This document shows positions 15,636-25,099 of a DNA stretch of 64,000 nt, piece by piece. How positions within the stretch are numbered: position 1 is the first letter of the stretch; each line of letters opens with the position of its first letter. A model generated the notes under the pieces. The model made no database searches. It was not told the origin of the DNA and saw only the letters and a list, made by a program, of their open reading frames with translations. The stretch is taken from NCBI RefSeq assembly GCF_004016515.1, contig NZ_SACT01000001.1, positions 186,001 through 250,000 of the forward strand, given 5' to 3'. The translations under genes were made by a program, and so were the position numbers. The stretch is from Rubrivivax albus. Lineage in GTDB: Bacteria; Pseudomonadota; Gammaproteobacteria; Burkholderiales; Burkholderiaceae_C.

Positions 15636-16486
15636 CGCCGGGCACGCAGGTTCTTCTTGATCTCCTGCAGCGTCGGCCGCAGCTTCTCGCTGCCCAGGCG
15701 CAGCGCCACCCCGGTGGTCAGGATGTCCACGATCATCAGGTGCAGCAGCCGCGAGACCATCGGGCTGTAGCGGTCGAAGTCTTCCGGGTGGTCGGCCGCC
15801 AGCAGCACGTGACCCGGCTGCAGCGCCAGGTGGGCCAGCGGGCTGCCGCTGGCGGTGATGACGATCACCGCCGCGCCCTTGCGGTGCGCGATCTGCGCCA
15901 CGTCCACCAGGTCGCGGCTGCGGCCGGAGTTGCTGATGATCACGGCGCAGTCGCCCGGCCCCAGCATGGTGGCGCTCATCACCTGCACGTGGCCGTCGCT
16001 GACGGCGGCCGCGTGCACGCCCAGGCGGAAGAACTTGTGCTGCGCGTCCTGCGCCACGATGCCGGAGTTGCCGACGCCGTAGAACTCGATGCGCCGGCCC
16101 TGGCGCCCGGCCTCGGTGAGCAGCGCGATGGCCTGTTCCACGGCGCCGCCGGCGGCGCTGTTGCGGTACTTCAGCAGCGCACTGACCGCGTTGTCGACCA
16201 CCTTGACGATGATGTCGCCGGCCTTGTCGTCGTCGTCCACCGCGCGGTGCACGAAGGGCACGCCCTCGTTGACGGTGCCGGCGAGCTTGAGCTTGAAGTC
16301 GGCCAGGCCGTCGTAGCCCACGCTGCGGCAGAAGCGCACCACGGTGGGCTTGCTGACGTGGGCACGCTCGGCCAGTTCGCCCACCGGCAGCGACGCGAAG
16401 CTGCGCGGGTCGCTGAGCACCAGCCGCGCCACGCGCTGCTCGGCCGGGGGCAGGGCGGGGATGGAGGCGCGGATGCGGTCGAGCAT
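15581..16486 (-). CDS. hexR: HexR, RpiR-family regulator of hexose metabolism
   Basis: A 301-residue RpiR-family regulator. An N-terminal helix-turn-helix (AERAHVSKPTVVRFCRSVGYDG, about 39-60) is followed by a C-terminal SIS sugar-phosphate-binding domain with EFYGVGNSGIVAQDAQHKF. HexR represses zwf and Entner-Doudoroff genes and releases DNA on binding 2-keto-3-deoxy-6-phosphogluconate. It lies 32 bp downstream of zwf on the same strand and a HexR-type site precedes zwf, so the pair is probably autoregulated. The 3' end overlaps mlaB. Confidence 0.92.
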   Translation of the reverse strand: MLDRIRASIPALPPAEQRVARLVLSDPRSFASLPVGELAERAHVSKPTVVRFCRSVGYDGLADFKLKLAGTVNEGVPFVHRAVDDDDKAGDIIVKVVDNAVSALLKYRNSAAGGAVEQAIALLTEAGRQGRRIEFYGVGNSGIVAQDAQHKFFRLGVHAAAVSDGHVQVMSATMLGPGDCAVIISNSGRSRDLVDVAQIAHRKGAAVIVITASGSPLAHLALQPGHVLLAADHPEDFDRYSPMVSRLLHLMIVDILTTGVALRLGSEKLRPTLQEIKKNLRARRYAEPAPPPLPSSSDPTP

Positions 16487-16518
16487 GGCCGCGATTGTGG
16501 GCGCAGCCGCGTGGGCGG

Positions 16519-17964
16519 CTACTGCTCCTCGGCCCAGGTGCAGCCGTCGCGCGCCACCAGCGCACTGGCCGCGGCCGGGCCCCAGCCGCCGGCGGCATAG
16601 GGCCGCGGTGGCGTGGGGTCGGCGGCCCAGGCCTCGAGCACGGGCATCACCCAGCGCCAGGCCTGTTCCTGCTCGTCGCTGCGCACGAACAGGTTCAGCC
16701 GGCCGGCGATGGCGTCGAGCAGCAGCTTCTCGTAGGCGCCGACGCGCTCGCTGGGGAAGGCCTTGTCGAAGTCCAGGTCCAGCGACACTGGCGAGAGCAG
16801 GTCGTTGTTGCCGCTGCCCTTGGCGGCCAGCAGGTGCAGCTCCAGCCCGTCTTCGGGCTGCAGGTTGATCACCAGCTTGTTGGCGCAGCGCGTGCCCGGG
16901 AAGATGGGGTGCGGCACCTCGCGGAAGGTGACGACGATCTGTGCGTTGCGCGCGCCCAGGCGCTTGCCGGTGCGCAGGTAGAAAGGCACGCCGGCCCAGC
17001 GCCAGTTCTGCACCTCGGTGCGCAGCGCCACGAAGGTCTCGCAGCGGCTGTCGGGTGGCACCTTCACCTCTTCGAGGTAGCCCGGCACGGCCTTGCCGTC
17101 CACCGCGCCGGCGCGGTACTGGCCGCGCACCACGTCGCGCGCCACCGTCTCCGGCGTGAAGGGCCTAAGCGACTTCAGCACCTTGAGCTTCTCGTCGCGG
17201 ATGGCGTCGGCGTCGCTGGTGCTCGGCGGCTCCATCGCGATCATCGTCAGCAGCTGCAGCGCGTGGTTCTGCACCATGTCGCGCAGCGCGCCGGTCTTGT
17301 CGTAGTAATCGCCGCGCGTGCCCACGCCCAGGCTCTCGGCGATGGTGATCTGAATGTTGGCGATGCTCTCGCGCCGCCACAACGGCTCGAACAGCGCATT
17401 GCCGAAGCGCAGCGCCATCAGGTTCTGCACCGCCGGCTTGCCCAGGTAGTGGTCGATGCGCAGCGCCTGCGACTCGGCGAACACCGAGCGCACCACGCGG
17501 TTGATCTCCAGCGCGCTGGCCAGGTCGTGGCCCAGCGGCTTCTCCAGCACCACGCGCACGTTCGGGCCGTTGAGGCCGGCGGCGCCGAGCTGCTCGCAGA
17601 TCACCGGGAACAGGTAGGGGCTGGTGGCCAGGTACAGCACCACGGTGTCCGCACCGCGGGCGTCGACCCACTGCTTCAGCCCGGCGTAGTGCTCGGGCTG
17701 GCTCAGGTCCATGCGGCGGTAGTGCAGCAGCTGCGCGAACTCGGCGAACTCCGCGTCGCTGGGGCGCTTGGCGCTGTCCACCTCGGCGAAGCGCTCGCGG
17801 ATGAAATCGCGGTACGCGTCGTCGCTGCGCTCGTCGCGCGCCACGGCCAGGATGCGACCGCCCGCCGGCAGCTTGCCGTGGCGGAACGCCTGGAACAGCG
17901 CAGGCATCAGCTTGCGCCAGGTGAGGTCCCCGGTGCCGCCGAAGAAGACGAGGTCGAAGGACAT
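16519..17964 (-). CDS. zwf: Glucose-6-phosphate 1-dehydrogenase
   Basis: A 481-residue enzyme oxidising glucose-6-phosphate to 6-phosphogluconolactone with NAD(P)+. The N-terminal dinucleotide-binding GGTGDLTWRK is at residues 9-18 and the active-site RIDHYLGK at 169-176. It heads a minus-strand zwf-hexR operon; pgl, edd and eda are not in the window. The adjacent tal and pgi genes complete a small sugar-phosphate cluster. Confidence 0.96.
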   Translation of the reverse strand: MSFDLVFFGGTGDLTWRKLMPALFQAFRHGKLPAGGRILAVARDERSDDAYRDFIRERFAEVDSAKRPSDAEFAEFAQLLHYRRMDLSQPEHYAGLKQWVDARGADTVVLYLATSPYLFPVICEQLGAAGLNGPNVRVVLEKPLGHDLASALEINRVVRSVFAESQALRIDHYLGKPAVQNLMALRFGNALFEPLWRRESIANIQITIAESLGVGTRGDYYDKTGALRDMVQNHALQLLTMIAMEPPSTSDADAIRDEKLKVLKSLRPFTPETVARDVVRGQYRAGAVDGKAVPGYLEEVKVPPDSRCETFVALRTEVQNWRWAGVPFYLRTGKRLGARNAQIVVTFREVPHPIFPGTRCANKLVINLQPEDGLELHLLAAKGSGNNDLLSPVSLDLDFDKAFPSERVGAYEKLLLDAIAGRLNLFVRSDEQEQAWRWVMPVLEAWAADPTPPRPYAAGGWGPAAASALVARDGCTWAEEQ

Positions 17965-17977
17965 GGCGTGCTCGCGA

Positions 17978-17992
17978 TGTAACTAAATTACG
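17978..17992. promoter_or_regulatory. HexR-type operator upstream of zwf
   Basis: TGTAACTAAATTACG matches the published HexR consensus TGTARTWWWAYTACA at 13 of 15 positions and is nearly palindromic. It lies 13 bp upstream of the zwf ATG, where a bound repressor would block the promoter or early elongation. It is strikingly AT-rich for this genome. Confidence 0.75.
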
Positions 17993-18027
17993 TTCGCGAT
18001 GATGCCCGAGTTGCCCGGGCGGGTCAA

Positions 18028-19179
18028 TCAGCGCTGCAGCGCGCCGGGCGACCAGGCCGCCGGCGGCGCCAGCGGCCGTGTGCCCACGGGCAGCGTGAAC
18101 TCGGCCGTGGGCACGGCCTCGTCGCCGGCCAGGCCGCGCGGGTCGTCGGTGCGGCCGCGCAGCCAGCTGTCGCGCTTGAGCGCGAAGTCCAGCAGCATCG
18201 GTTCCACCAGCGACGAGGCCACGGTGGGCCAGTTGCCGTCGAAGCGGCCGGCGGACCCGAACGAGAACACGCCCGGCCCCACGGTGAGGTTGTTGACGGC
18301 GCGGATGCTGGTGCCTTCGCCCAGCTTCTCGGGCCAGCTGCGCAGGAACCAGGCCAGCGGGTAGTCGCTGACCAGCGTGTTGTGCGACAGCAGCAACCGA
18401 TTGGTGTCCCAGGCCTTGCCTTCGGCGCCGTAGGACACGATCACCGGGTTCTGCGTCTGGGCACTCTGCGCCAGGATGTTGCCGACCACCACGGCATCGC
18501 CGCCGTTGGGCAGGTCGATCTCGTAGGACGCGCTGCCGTCCGGCCCATCGACGATCAGGTTGTAGGCGATGCGGTTGACCTTGGCACGCGACTTGATCAG
18601 GTGGCCTTCGAAGCCCTGGTGGAAGCGGCTGCCGGTGATCTCGAAGCGGCCGATGCGGCCCACGTACAGCAGGTGGGGCAGGCTGCCTTCCTGGCGCACG
18701 GCCTGCACGAACTCGCTGTCTTCGATGCGCAGTTCGGCGTCGAGGAAGTTGGCCGTCAGCAGGCCGGTCTGGTTGTCGACGAAGCGGCAGCGCATCACCG
18801 TCAGCCGCCCCTTCTCGAAGCGGATGCCGGCGCCGTTGGCGTCGGGCACGCGGGTGCCGCGGAACTCGATGTTCTCGATCGTGACGTCGCCGTTGCGGAC
18901 GACCCAGATCGCCTTGCCCTCGGCGTGGCGGCCATCGGCCTCGACCACCGGCCTATCACCGACACCGCGGATCGTCAGCCGCTTCTGCTCGATGACCCCC
19001 ACGGTGCCCTTGTAGAGGCCGGGCAGCAGGTCGATGACGTCGCCGTCCCGCGCCTGTTTCAGGGCTTCCCCAAGGGCCATCGGCACGCCCTCGGGTCCGA
19101 CGATGAGGGTCTCCGCCCAGGCGGACGACGGTATCAGGAGGCCGAGCCCCAGGGCCGCGGAGAGAACGAGGTGGCGCAT
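18028..19179 (-). CDS. Secreted right-handed parallel beta-helix protein
   Basis: A 383-residue protein with a signal peptide ending SSAWA and a run of short repeated strands (VTIENIEFRG, LTVMRCRFVDN, LRIEDSEFVQ, FEITGSRFHQG) characteristic of pectate-lyase-like beta-helices. Such folds bind or cleave polysaccharides. No catalytic residues of a known lyase are evident, so I give no enzyme name. It lies upstream of zwf on the same strand and is divergent from tal; functional links are unclear. GTG 19182 is an alternative start. Confidence 0.72.
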   Translation of the reverse strand: MRHLVLSAALGLGLLIPSSAWAETLIVGPEGVPMALGEALKQARDGDVIDLLPGLYKGTVGVIEQKRLTIRGVGDRPVVEADGRHAEGKAIWVVRNGDVTIENIEFRGTRVPDANGAGIRFEKGRLTVMRCRFVDNQTGLLTANFLDAELRIEDSEFVQAVRQEGSLPHLLYVGRIGRFEITGSRFHQGFEGHLIKSRAKVNRIAYNLIVDGPDGSASYEIDLPNGGDAVVVGNILAQSAQTQNPVIVSYGAEGKAWDTNRLLLSHNTLVSDYPLAWFLRSWPEKLGEGTSIRAVNNLTVGPGVFSFGSAGRFDGNWPTVASSLVEPMLLDFALKRDSWLRGRTDDPRGLAGDEAVPTAEFTLPVGTRPLAPPAAWSPGALQR

Positions 19180-19212
19180 CACGGCGCGCAGTATGCCGGC
19201 GCGCTGACCAGA

Positions 19213-19227
19213 TGTAACCGCGTTGTC
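19213..19227. promoter_or_regulatory. Weak HexR-like site in the tal upstream region
   Basis: TGTAACCGCGTTGTC shares the TGTAAC half-site with the zwf operator, but its second half is degenerate. It lies 36 bp before the tal ATG in the divergent gap with the beta-helix gene. It would make sense as a second HexR target but is a weak match. Confidence 0.2.
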
Positions 19228-19262
19228 GCCGCCAGGCCCGGGGGATGCGGTCTAATTTGCAC

Positions 19263-20240
19263 ATGAGTGCCACCGCCACACCGCCCGTGAACCAGCTCGA
19301 CGCCCTGAAGGCCCTGACCACCGTCGTGGCCGACACCGGCAATTTCCGCCAGCTGGCCCAGTACGCGCCGCGCGACGCCACCACCAACCCGACGCTGATC
19401 CTGAAGGCCGTGCAGCAGCCCGACTACCGGCCGCTGCTGGACGAGACCGTGGCCGCGCACCGCGGCGCGCCGCTGGCGGGCATCGTCGACGAGGTGCTGG
19501 TGCGCTTCGGGCTGGAGATCCTGAAGGTGGTGCCGGGGCGCGTGAGCACCGAGGTCGATGCCCGCCTGTCCTTCGACACCGCCGCCACGGTGGCCCGTGC
19601 GCGGCACCTGATCGGGCTGTACGAGAAGGCCGGCATCGGCCGCGAGCGGGTGCTGATCAAGATCGCCTCGACGTGGGAAGGCATCCAGGCCGCCCGCGCG
19701 CTGGAGCGCGAGGGCATCCACTGCAACCTGACGCTGCTGTTCGCCTTCTGCCAGGCCGTGGCCTGCGGCGAGGCGGGCGTGACGCTGATCTCGCCCTTCG
19801 TCGGTCGCATCTACGACTGGCACAAGAAGGCCGCCGGTGCGGCCTGGGACGACGCGGCGATGGCCGGCGTCAACGACCCCGGCGTGCAGTCGGTGGCGCG
19901 CATCTGGCGCTACTTCAAGCACTACGACATCGCCACCGAGGTCATGGGTGCGAGCTTCCGCAACGTGGGCCAGATCCTGGCGCTGGCCGGCTGCGACCTG
20001 CTGACCATCAGCCCGGAGCTGCTGGCGGCGCTGCAGGCGTCCGATGCGCCGGTGCCGCGCCAGCTGGACGCCGCCGAGGCCAAGGCGGCGACGATCCACG
20101 CCGTCAGCCATGCCGAGCCGGCCTTCCGCTGGTCGCTCAACGAGGACGCCATGGCCACCGAGAAGCTGGCCGAGGGAATCCGCGCCTTTGCCGCCGACGC
20201 CATCAAGCTCGACCGGCTGATCGAGGAGGCCAAGGCGTGA
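19263..20240 (+). CDS. tal: Transaldolase
   Basis: A 325-residue TalB-type transaldolase transferring dihydroxyacetone between sedoheptulose-7-phosphate and glyceraldehyde-3-phosphate in the non-oxidative pentose phosphate pathway. The Schiff-base lysine is Lys133 in [27 protein letters not shown] and [13 protein letters not shown] are further family motifs. Its stop overlaps the GTG start of pgi, so the two are translationally coupled. Confidence 0.96.
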   Translation: MSATATPPVNQLDALKALTTVVADTGNFRQLAQYAPRDATTNPTLILKAVQQPDYRPLLDETVAAHRGAPLAGIVDEVLVRFGLEILKVVPGRVSTEVDARLSFDTAATVARARHLIGLYEKAGIGRERVLIKIASTWEGIQAARALEREGIHCNLTLLFAFCQAVACGEAGVTLISPFVGRIYDWHKKAAGAAWDDAAMAGVNDPGVQSVARIWRYFKHYDIATEVMGASFRNVGQILALAGCDLLTISPELLAALQASDAPVPRQLDAAEAKAATIHAVSHAEPAFRWSLNEDAMATEKLAEGIRAFAADAIKLDRLIEEAKA

Positions 20241-21883
20241 CGGTGGTGCGGCCCGAGACCACGCGCGCCTGGACCGCGCTGCGCGGCCACTTCGAGGCCC
20301 ACGGCCGGGGCCTGGACCTGCGCGAGGCCTTCGCCCGCGACCCGGGCCGCTTCGCTGCCTTCAGCCTGCAGGCGCCGGAGGTCTTCGCTGACTTGTCGAA
20401 GAACCTGATCGACGTGGCCACGCGGCGTTTCCTGCTGGACCTGGCGGCGGAGTGCGGGCTGGAGGCCCGGCGGGATGCCATGTTCGCCGGCCAGCCCATC
20501 AACACCACCGAAGGCCGCGCCGTGCTTCACACCGCGCTGCGCGCGCCGCGCGGCCAGGGGCCGTTCAGCGACGACGTGCACGGCGTGCTGGACCGCATGC
20601 TGGCGCTGGCCGAGCGCGTGCGCGACACCGCTACCAGCGGCATCACCGACGTGGTCAACATCGGCATCGGCGGCAGCGACCTCGGCCCGGCGATGGTGGT
20701 GCCGGCGCTGGACGCCTACGCGCACCGCGGCCTGCGGCTGCACTTCGTCAGCAACGTCGACGGCCACGACATCGTGCCGGTGCTGCGTGGCCTGGACCCG
20801 GCGCGCACGCTGTTCATCGTCGCCAGCAAGACCTTCACCACGCAGGAGACCCTGGCCAACGCGCAGACGGCGCGGGCCTGGTTCCTGGACGCCGGCCCGG
20901 CCAGCGGGCTGGGCGTCGCCGACATCGCGCGCCACTTCGTGGCCGCCACCACCAACGTCAAGGCCGCGGCCGACTTCGGCATCACCGAGACCTTCGGCTT
21001 CTGGGACTGGGTGGGCGGCCGCTACTCGCTGTGGAGCGCCATCGGCCTGCCGATCGCCATCGCCATCGGCGCCGAGCACTTCCGCGCGCTGCTGGCCGGC
21101 GCGCACGCGATGGACCGGCACTTCGCCACCGCACCGCTGACGCAAAACCTTCCGGTGCAACTTGGCCTGCTGGACGTCTGGTACCGCAACTTCCATGGTT
21201 TCACCAGCCGCTCGTTGGCGCCGTACCACCAGGGCCTGAAGCGCCTGCCGGCCTACCTGCAGCAGCTGGAGATGGAGTCCAACGGCAAGGGTGTGGACCT
21301 GGCCGGCCAGCCGCTGGCGGCGGGCAGCAGTCCGGTGGTCTGGGGTGAGCCGGGCACCAATGGCCAGCACGCCTACTTCCAGATGCTGCACCAGGGCACG
21401 GACGTGATCCCGGTGGAGTTCATCCTCGTGAAGATGCCGGCCCACGACCGTGCCGACCTGCCGGCCGCCGTGCGCGACAGCCTGACCGGCCAGCATGCCA
21501 AGCTGCTGGCCAACGGCCTGGCGCAGAGCCAGGCACTGATGCTAGGCAAGACCGCCGCCGACGCGGCACGCGAACGCCCGCCCACCGCCGCGCCGGGCGC
21601 CGATCCGGCCATGATCGCGCGCCACCGCAGCTTCCCGGGCAACCGACCGAGCACGACCTTCGTGCTGGACGCGTTGACGCCGCCGTCGTTGGGCGCACTG
21701 ATCGCCATGTTCGAGCACCGCGTCTTCACCAGCGCGGCGGTCTGGGGCCTCAACGCCTTCGACCAGTGGGGGGTGGAACTGGGCAAGGCGCTGGCGGGGG
21801 AACTTCTGCCGCGTCTGGACAGTGGCGACGCCACCGGCCTCGACGCATCGACCGCCGGCCTGCTGGCCCGGGTGCGGGCCTGA
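20237..21883 (+). CDS. pgi: Glucose-6-phosphate isomerase
   Basis: A 548-residue enzyme interconverting glucose-6-phosphate and fructose-6-phosphate. Clear motifs are [26 protein letters not shown], the PGI signature near [20 protein letters not shown], and [14 protein letters not shown] at the C-terminus. It starts at GTG overlapping tal. Together with zwf and tal it sets flux between glycolysis, the pentose phosphate route and nucleotide-sugar precursors needed by the polysaccharide genes. Confidence 0.97.
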   Translation: MTVVRPETTRAWTALRGHFEAHGRGLDLREAFARDPGRFAAFSLQAPEVFADLSKNLIDVATRRFLLDLAAECGLEARRDAMFAGQPINTTEGRAVLHTALRAPRGQGPFSDDVHGVLDRMLALAERVRDTATSGITDVVNIGIGGSDLGPAMVVPALDAYAHRGLRLHFVSNVDGHDIVPVLRGLDPARTLFIVASKTFTTQETLANAQTARAWFLDAGPASGLGVADIARHFVAATTNVKAAADFGITETFGFWDWVGGRYSLWSAIGLPIAIAIGAEHFRALLAGAHAMDRHFATAPLTQNLPVQLGLLDVWYRNFHGFTSRSLAPYHQGLKRLPAYLQQLEMESNGKGVDLAGQPLAAGSSPVVWGEPGTNGQHAYFQMLHQGTDVIPVEFILVKMPAHDRADLPAAVRDSLTGQHAKLLANGLAQSQALMLGKTAADAARERPPTAAPGADPAMIARHRSFPGNRPSTTFVLDALTPPSLGALIAMFEHRVFTSAAVWGLNAFDQWGVELGKALAGELLPRLDSGDATGLDASTAGLLARVRA

Positions 21884-21896
21884 CGGCCGGAGCCGC

Positions 21897-22685
21897 TCAG
21901 ATCGTCGTGTCGCCGACGAAGGTCTGCCGGTCGGACATGTTCTCCAGGCGCCGCACCACGTCGGCCTCCTGGTCGGCCGAGAACGCGAACGGGTAGAGCG
22001 TACGCACCTCCGACGTGCGTTCCGGCTGGCCACCGTAGATCGCGATCTGCTCGCGGATGTGGGCGAACGGCGTGGTCAGCAGGATCGCCGGTGCATTGAC
22101 GCCGCGGTTGATGCGCTCCGGCCCCAGCTGCGTCATGCCCAGCATGCGCTCGTAGTAGCGCTGGTGGCGCGGGTTGACCTCGATCACCAGGTGGTCGAAG
22201 CCGCGCACGCGGTGGGCCACGATGTAGGCCACGTGGAAGAGTGCAGCCAGCACCCGCTTGGTGGCCGTGGTGGGGTCCACGGCCAGCTTGGTGAACTCGC
22301 ACAGCCGCTTGCCCTCGGCCCGCAGCTGGTTCAGTTCGGGCCGGAAGGCGTCGTCGGCGCTCAGCGCCTTGCCCATGTCGAAACCCACGGTGATGGTGCC
22401 CAGCGGCTGCTCGTCGTCCAGCGCCACCAGGGTGAACCGGTCCAGCGTCTGCGACGCCGCCAGAGACACCGACTGGTAGCCGCGCCAGGCGTAGCGGCTG
22501 CGCAGCAGGCCGCCGATCAAACTGCGGCGCGACTCCTGCTCGGCCGCCTTGATCTTGAAGCGCGGCGGGCCGTCTGCGCCATCGGGCAGCAGGTCCAGCC
22601 GCGTGCCTTCGACGAGCATGCCCTTGGCCTTGCGCCGCGTGAGCAGCGAGGCTGCGATCAGCGTGCTGGGATAGTCGTCGGCCAT
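21897..22685 (-). CDS. FeeM-like N-acyltransferase, PEP-CTERM/exosortase system-associated
   Basis: A 262-residue GNAT-fold protein resembling FeeM N-acyl amino acid synthases and the acyltransferases annotated with PEP-CTERM/exosortase systems. Recognisable parts are SLIGGLLRSRYAWRGY, GTITVGFDMGKALSADDAF, CEFTKLAVDP and DHLVIEVNPRHQRYYERMLG. FeeM enzymes transfer an acyl group from an acyl carrier protein to an amino acid. The locus 1-6507 encodes an ACP and an acyl ligase, so a shared pathway is plausible though these genes lie 15 kb away. It converges with pgi, 13 bp apart. Confidence 0.82.
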   Translation of the reverse strand: MADDYPSTLIAASLLTRRKAKGMLVEGTRLDLLPDGADGPPRFKIKAAEQESRRSLIGGLLRSRYAWRGYQSVSLAASQTLDRFTLVALDDEQPLGTITVGFDMGKALSADDAFRPELNQLRAEGKRLCEFTKLAVDPTTATKRVLAALFHVAYIVAHRVRGFDHLVIEVNPRHQRYYERMLGMTQLGPERINRGVNAPAILLTTPFAHIREQIAIYGGQPERTSEVRTLYPFAFSADQEADVVRRLENMSDRQTFVGDTTI

Positions 22686-22754
22686 GACAGGTGATGCAGC
22701 CGGAGGGCAGTGAGCCGTCGAGTGTACGCCCCGGCCCCGGCAGCACACCCCCGA

Positions 22755-23861
22755 TCAGGGGGGCGGTGCCGCCAAGCCTGTCACGCCCTGCCGGGCGGCT
22801 TCCAGGCCCTGGGCCACGATCTGTGCCTTCCAGGCGGGCGTGTCGGTGTAGAAGGCGTCGCGCACCTGGCGACGGAGGCGCTGGCGCAGGGCGGGGTCGA
22901 TTTCCGGATGGTTCTCGGCCCACTGGTCGGCCCGCAGCGCCTGGATCACCGTTGGCATCGGGACTGTGCCGTACTCCAGCGCGATGCCGGTGTACTCGGC
23001 CTGGGGGCACTCCTGGTCAGCCGACAGCCACATCAGGCCGCTGAGCAGGGCCGAGGTCGACGAGCCGTCATAGATCGACGTCACGGCTTCCCCCCACCAG
23101 GCGCGGGCCCGAGCCAGCACTGCTTCGTCGTTCCCGCCGGCGAAGATGCGCTCTCCATGGCCGTTCGGGCCGAGGCCCGTGTGCAGGTCGATCCAGCCCA
23201 GCCGGGCGCAGCGGCGGCCGTGGTCCTGAAGCACATGGCGCAGCGTCTGCTGGCTCCAGGTGGGCGCGCGGCCACCGTAGAACAGGCCCTGCGGATGGTT
23301 GTACTGGCCGCCGGTGATGGCCGCCTGCAGCGCGCGGTCGCCATTCGTCGCGGTGTACGTTGCCAGCCGCGCGTCGGCCTCCGGTGCCGGCCACTGCGCG
23401 GGCACGATGGCGGTGGCCAGTTCGTCGTAGGCGGCGTTCTCCGGCAGCGGCCCGTGAAAGTCGTGAAAGTTGCGGTTGAGGTCGACGTTCTCGTGCGTCG
23501 TGCGCCGCCACCACGCAAAGCCCCAGGGGTTCAGCGCATGGATGTAGAGCACCGCCACGCCGGCGCTGGCCGCCATGGCGCGGAAGCCGGCATCGGCCAG
23601 CAACGCACGCTGCACGCCGGAGCCGCAGAAGCCCTCGACGCCGTGGCAGGCGCTGGAGACCAGCAGCACCGCGGCAGCGTCGGCAGGACCATCGCGCACC
23701 ACGTCCATGGCCAGCACCTCGCCGTCGGGGCCGCGCAGCGGGTGGGTGTGCGACTGCACGTCCAGGCCGCCCGCATCGGCCGCGGCCAGGAAGCCGGCGC
23801 GGGCCTCGGCGTAGGTCTGCGCGAAGAAGCGCTCGGCGCTGTCGCTGTCGGCCGCGGCCAT
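22755..23861 (-). CDS. DUF2817 protein, M14 carboxypeptidase-like
   Basis: A 368-residue protein of the DUF2817 family, related to zinc carboxypeptidases. Candidate zinc ligands and catalytic residues are in CHGVEGFCGS, NVDLNRNFHDF, and WIDLHTGLGPNGHGE. No signal peptide is visible, so it is probably cytoplasmic. It starts four bases after the M20 amidohydrolase gene, indicating a joint role in processing small peptides or N-acyl amino acids taken up with the neighbouring binding protein. Substrate unknown. Confidence 0.8.
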   Translation of the reverse strand: MAAADSDSAERFFAQTYAEARAGFLAAADAGGLDVQSHTHPLRGPDGEVLAMDVVRDGPADAAAVLLVSSACHGVEGFCGSGVQRALLADAGFRAMAASAGVAVLYIHALNPWGFAWWRRTTHENVDLNRNFHDFHGPLPENAAYDELATAIVPAQWPAPEADARLATYTATNGDRALQAAITGGQYNHPQGLFYGGRAPTWSQQTLRHVLQDHGRRCARLGWIDLHTGLGPNGHGERIFAGGNDEAVLARARAWWGEAVTSIYDGSSTSALLSGLMWLSADQECPQAEYTGIALEYGTVPMPTVIQALRADQWAENHPEIDPALRQRLRRQVRDAFYTDTPAWKAQIVAQGLEAARQGVTGLAAPPP

Positions 23862-23865
23862 GCGC

Positions 23866-25062
23866 TCAGCCCCGCGGCTGGGCCAGCCAGGCCTCGGCCA
23901 GGCGCACCCAGGCGGTGGCGCCCATCGGGATCAGTTCGTCGTTGAAGTCGTAGCTGGGGTTGTGCAGCATGCACGGGCCCATGCCGTGGCCGCCTTCGCG
24001 GTGGTTGCCGTCGCCGTTGCCGATCAGGAAGTAGCAGCCGGGCTTGGCCTGCAGGAAGTAGCTGAAGTCCTCCGCACCCATCGTCGGCTCGAACTCCTGC
24101 ACATTCTGCGGGCCGACCACCTCGCCCAGCACGCGGCGCACGAAGTCCGTCTCGGCCGGGTGGTTCACCGTGGGCGGGTAGTTGCGGTGGAATTCGAAGG
24201 CGCACTCGGCATCGAACGCGGCGCAGGTGGCCTCGGCGATGCGCTGCATGCGCTGCTCCACCAGGTCCAGCACCTCGGTGGTGAAGGTGCGCACCGTGCC
24301 CTGGATCTCGCAGCTGTCGGGGATGACGTTGGTGGCCTCGCCGGCGTGGATCATCGTCACCGAGATCACCGCGGTGTCGATCGGCCGCTTGTTGCGCGTG
24401 ACGATGGTCTGGAAGGCCTGCACCATCTGGCAGGCCACCGGGACCGGGTCGATGCCGTTGTGCGGGAGCGCGGCGTGCGCGCCCTTGCCGCGGATCGTGA
24501 TCCTGAACTCGTTGGAGCTGGCGAACACCGGGCCGGTCTTCACGGCGAACTGCCCGGCGGCCATGCCGGGCCAGTTGTGGGCGCCGAAGATGGCCTCCAT
24601 CGGGAACTGCTCGAACAGCCCGTCCTTGATCATCTCGCGCGCACCGCCGCCACCTTCCTCGGCCGGCTGGAAGACCAGGTACACCGTGCCGTCGAAGTTG
24701 CGGTGTTTCGAGAAATGCTTGGCCGCCGCCAGCAGCATCGCGGTGTGCCCGTCGTGGCCGCAGGCGTGCATCTTGCCCGGGTGCTTGCTGGCATGGGCGA
24801 AGCGGTTGTGCTCGGTCATCGGCAGCGCGTCGATGTCGGCACGCAGCCCGACGGCCCGGCTGGAGGTGCCGTTCTTCACGATGCCCACCACGCCGGTGCT
24901 GCCCATGCCGCGGTGGATGGGGATGCCCCAGTCCGTGAGTGCCTGGGCGATGACGTCGGCGGTGCGCTGTTCCTGGAAGCAGAGTTCCGGGTGGGCGTGA
25001 ATGTCGCGCCGGATCTTTGCGATGGCCTGCGCGTCGGCCAGGATGCTGTCGATGAGCTGCAT
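23866..25062 (-). CDS. M20-family amidohydrolase (hippurate hydrolase/carboxypeptidase type)
   Basis: A 398-residue metal-dependent amidohydrolase of the HipO/AbgB group. Metal ligands are visible in HACGHDGH (residues 99-106), the catalytic/metal glutamates Glu135-Glu136 in QPAEEGGGGA, and GAEDFSYF plus a late histidine near the C-terminus. Enzymes of this type hydrolyse N-acyl amino acids or aminoacyl amides. It lies between a periplasmic binding protein and DUF2817 on one minus-strand unit. Confidence 0.92.
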   Translation of the reverse strand: MQLIDSILADAQAIAKIRRDIHAHPELCFQEQRTADVIAQALTDWGIPIHRGMGSTGVVGIVKNGTSSRAVGLRADIDALPMTEHNRFAHASKHPGKMHACGHDGHTAMLLAAAKHFSKHRNFDGTVYLVFQPAEEGGGGAREMIKDGLFEQFPMEAIFGAHNWPGMAAGQFAVKTGPVFASSNEFRITIRGKGAHAALPHNGIDPVPVACQMVQAFQTIVTRNKRPIDTAVISVTMIHAGEATNVIPDSCEIQGTVRTFTTEVLDLVEQRMQRIAEATCAAFDAECAFEFHRNYPPTVNHPAETDFVRRVLGEVVGPQNVQEFEPTMGAEDFSYFLQAKPGCYFLIGNGDGNHREGGHGMGPCMLHNPSYDFNDELIPMGATAWVRLAEAWLAQPRG

Positions 25063-25099
25063 CGGGGCAGTGTACGACCGCCCCGATGCCCCTGCGGGA

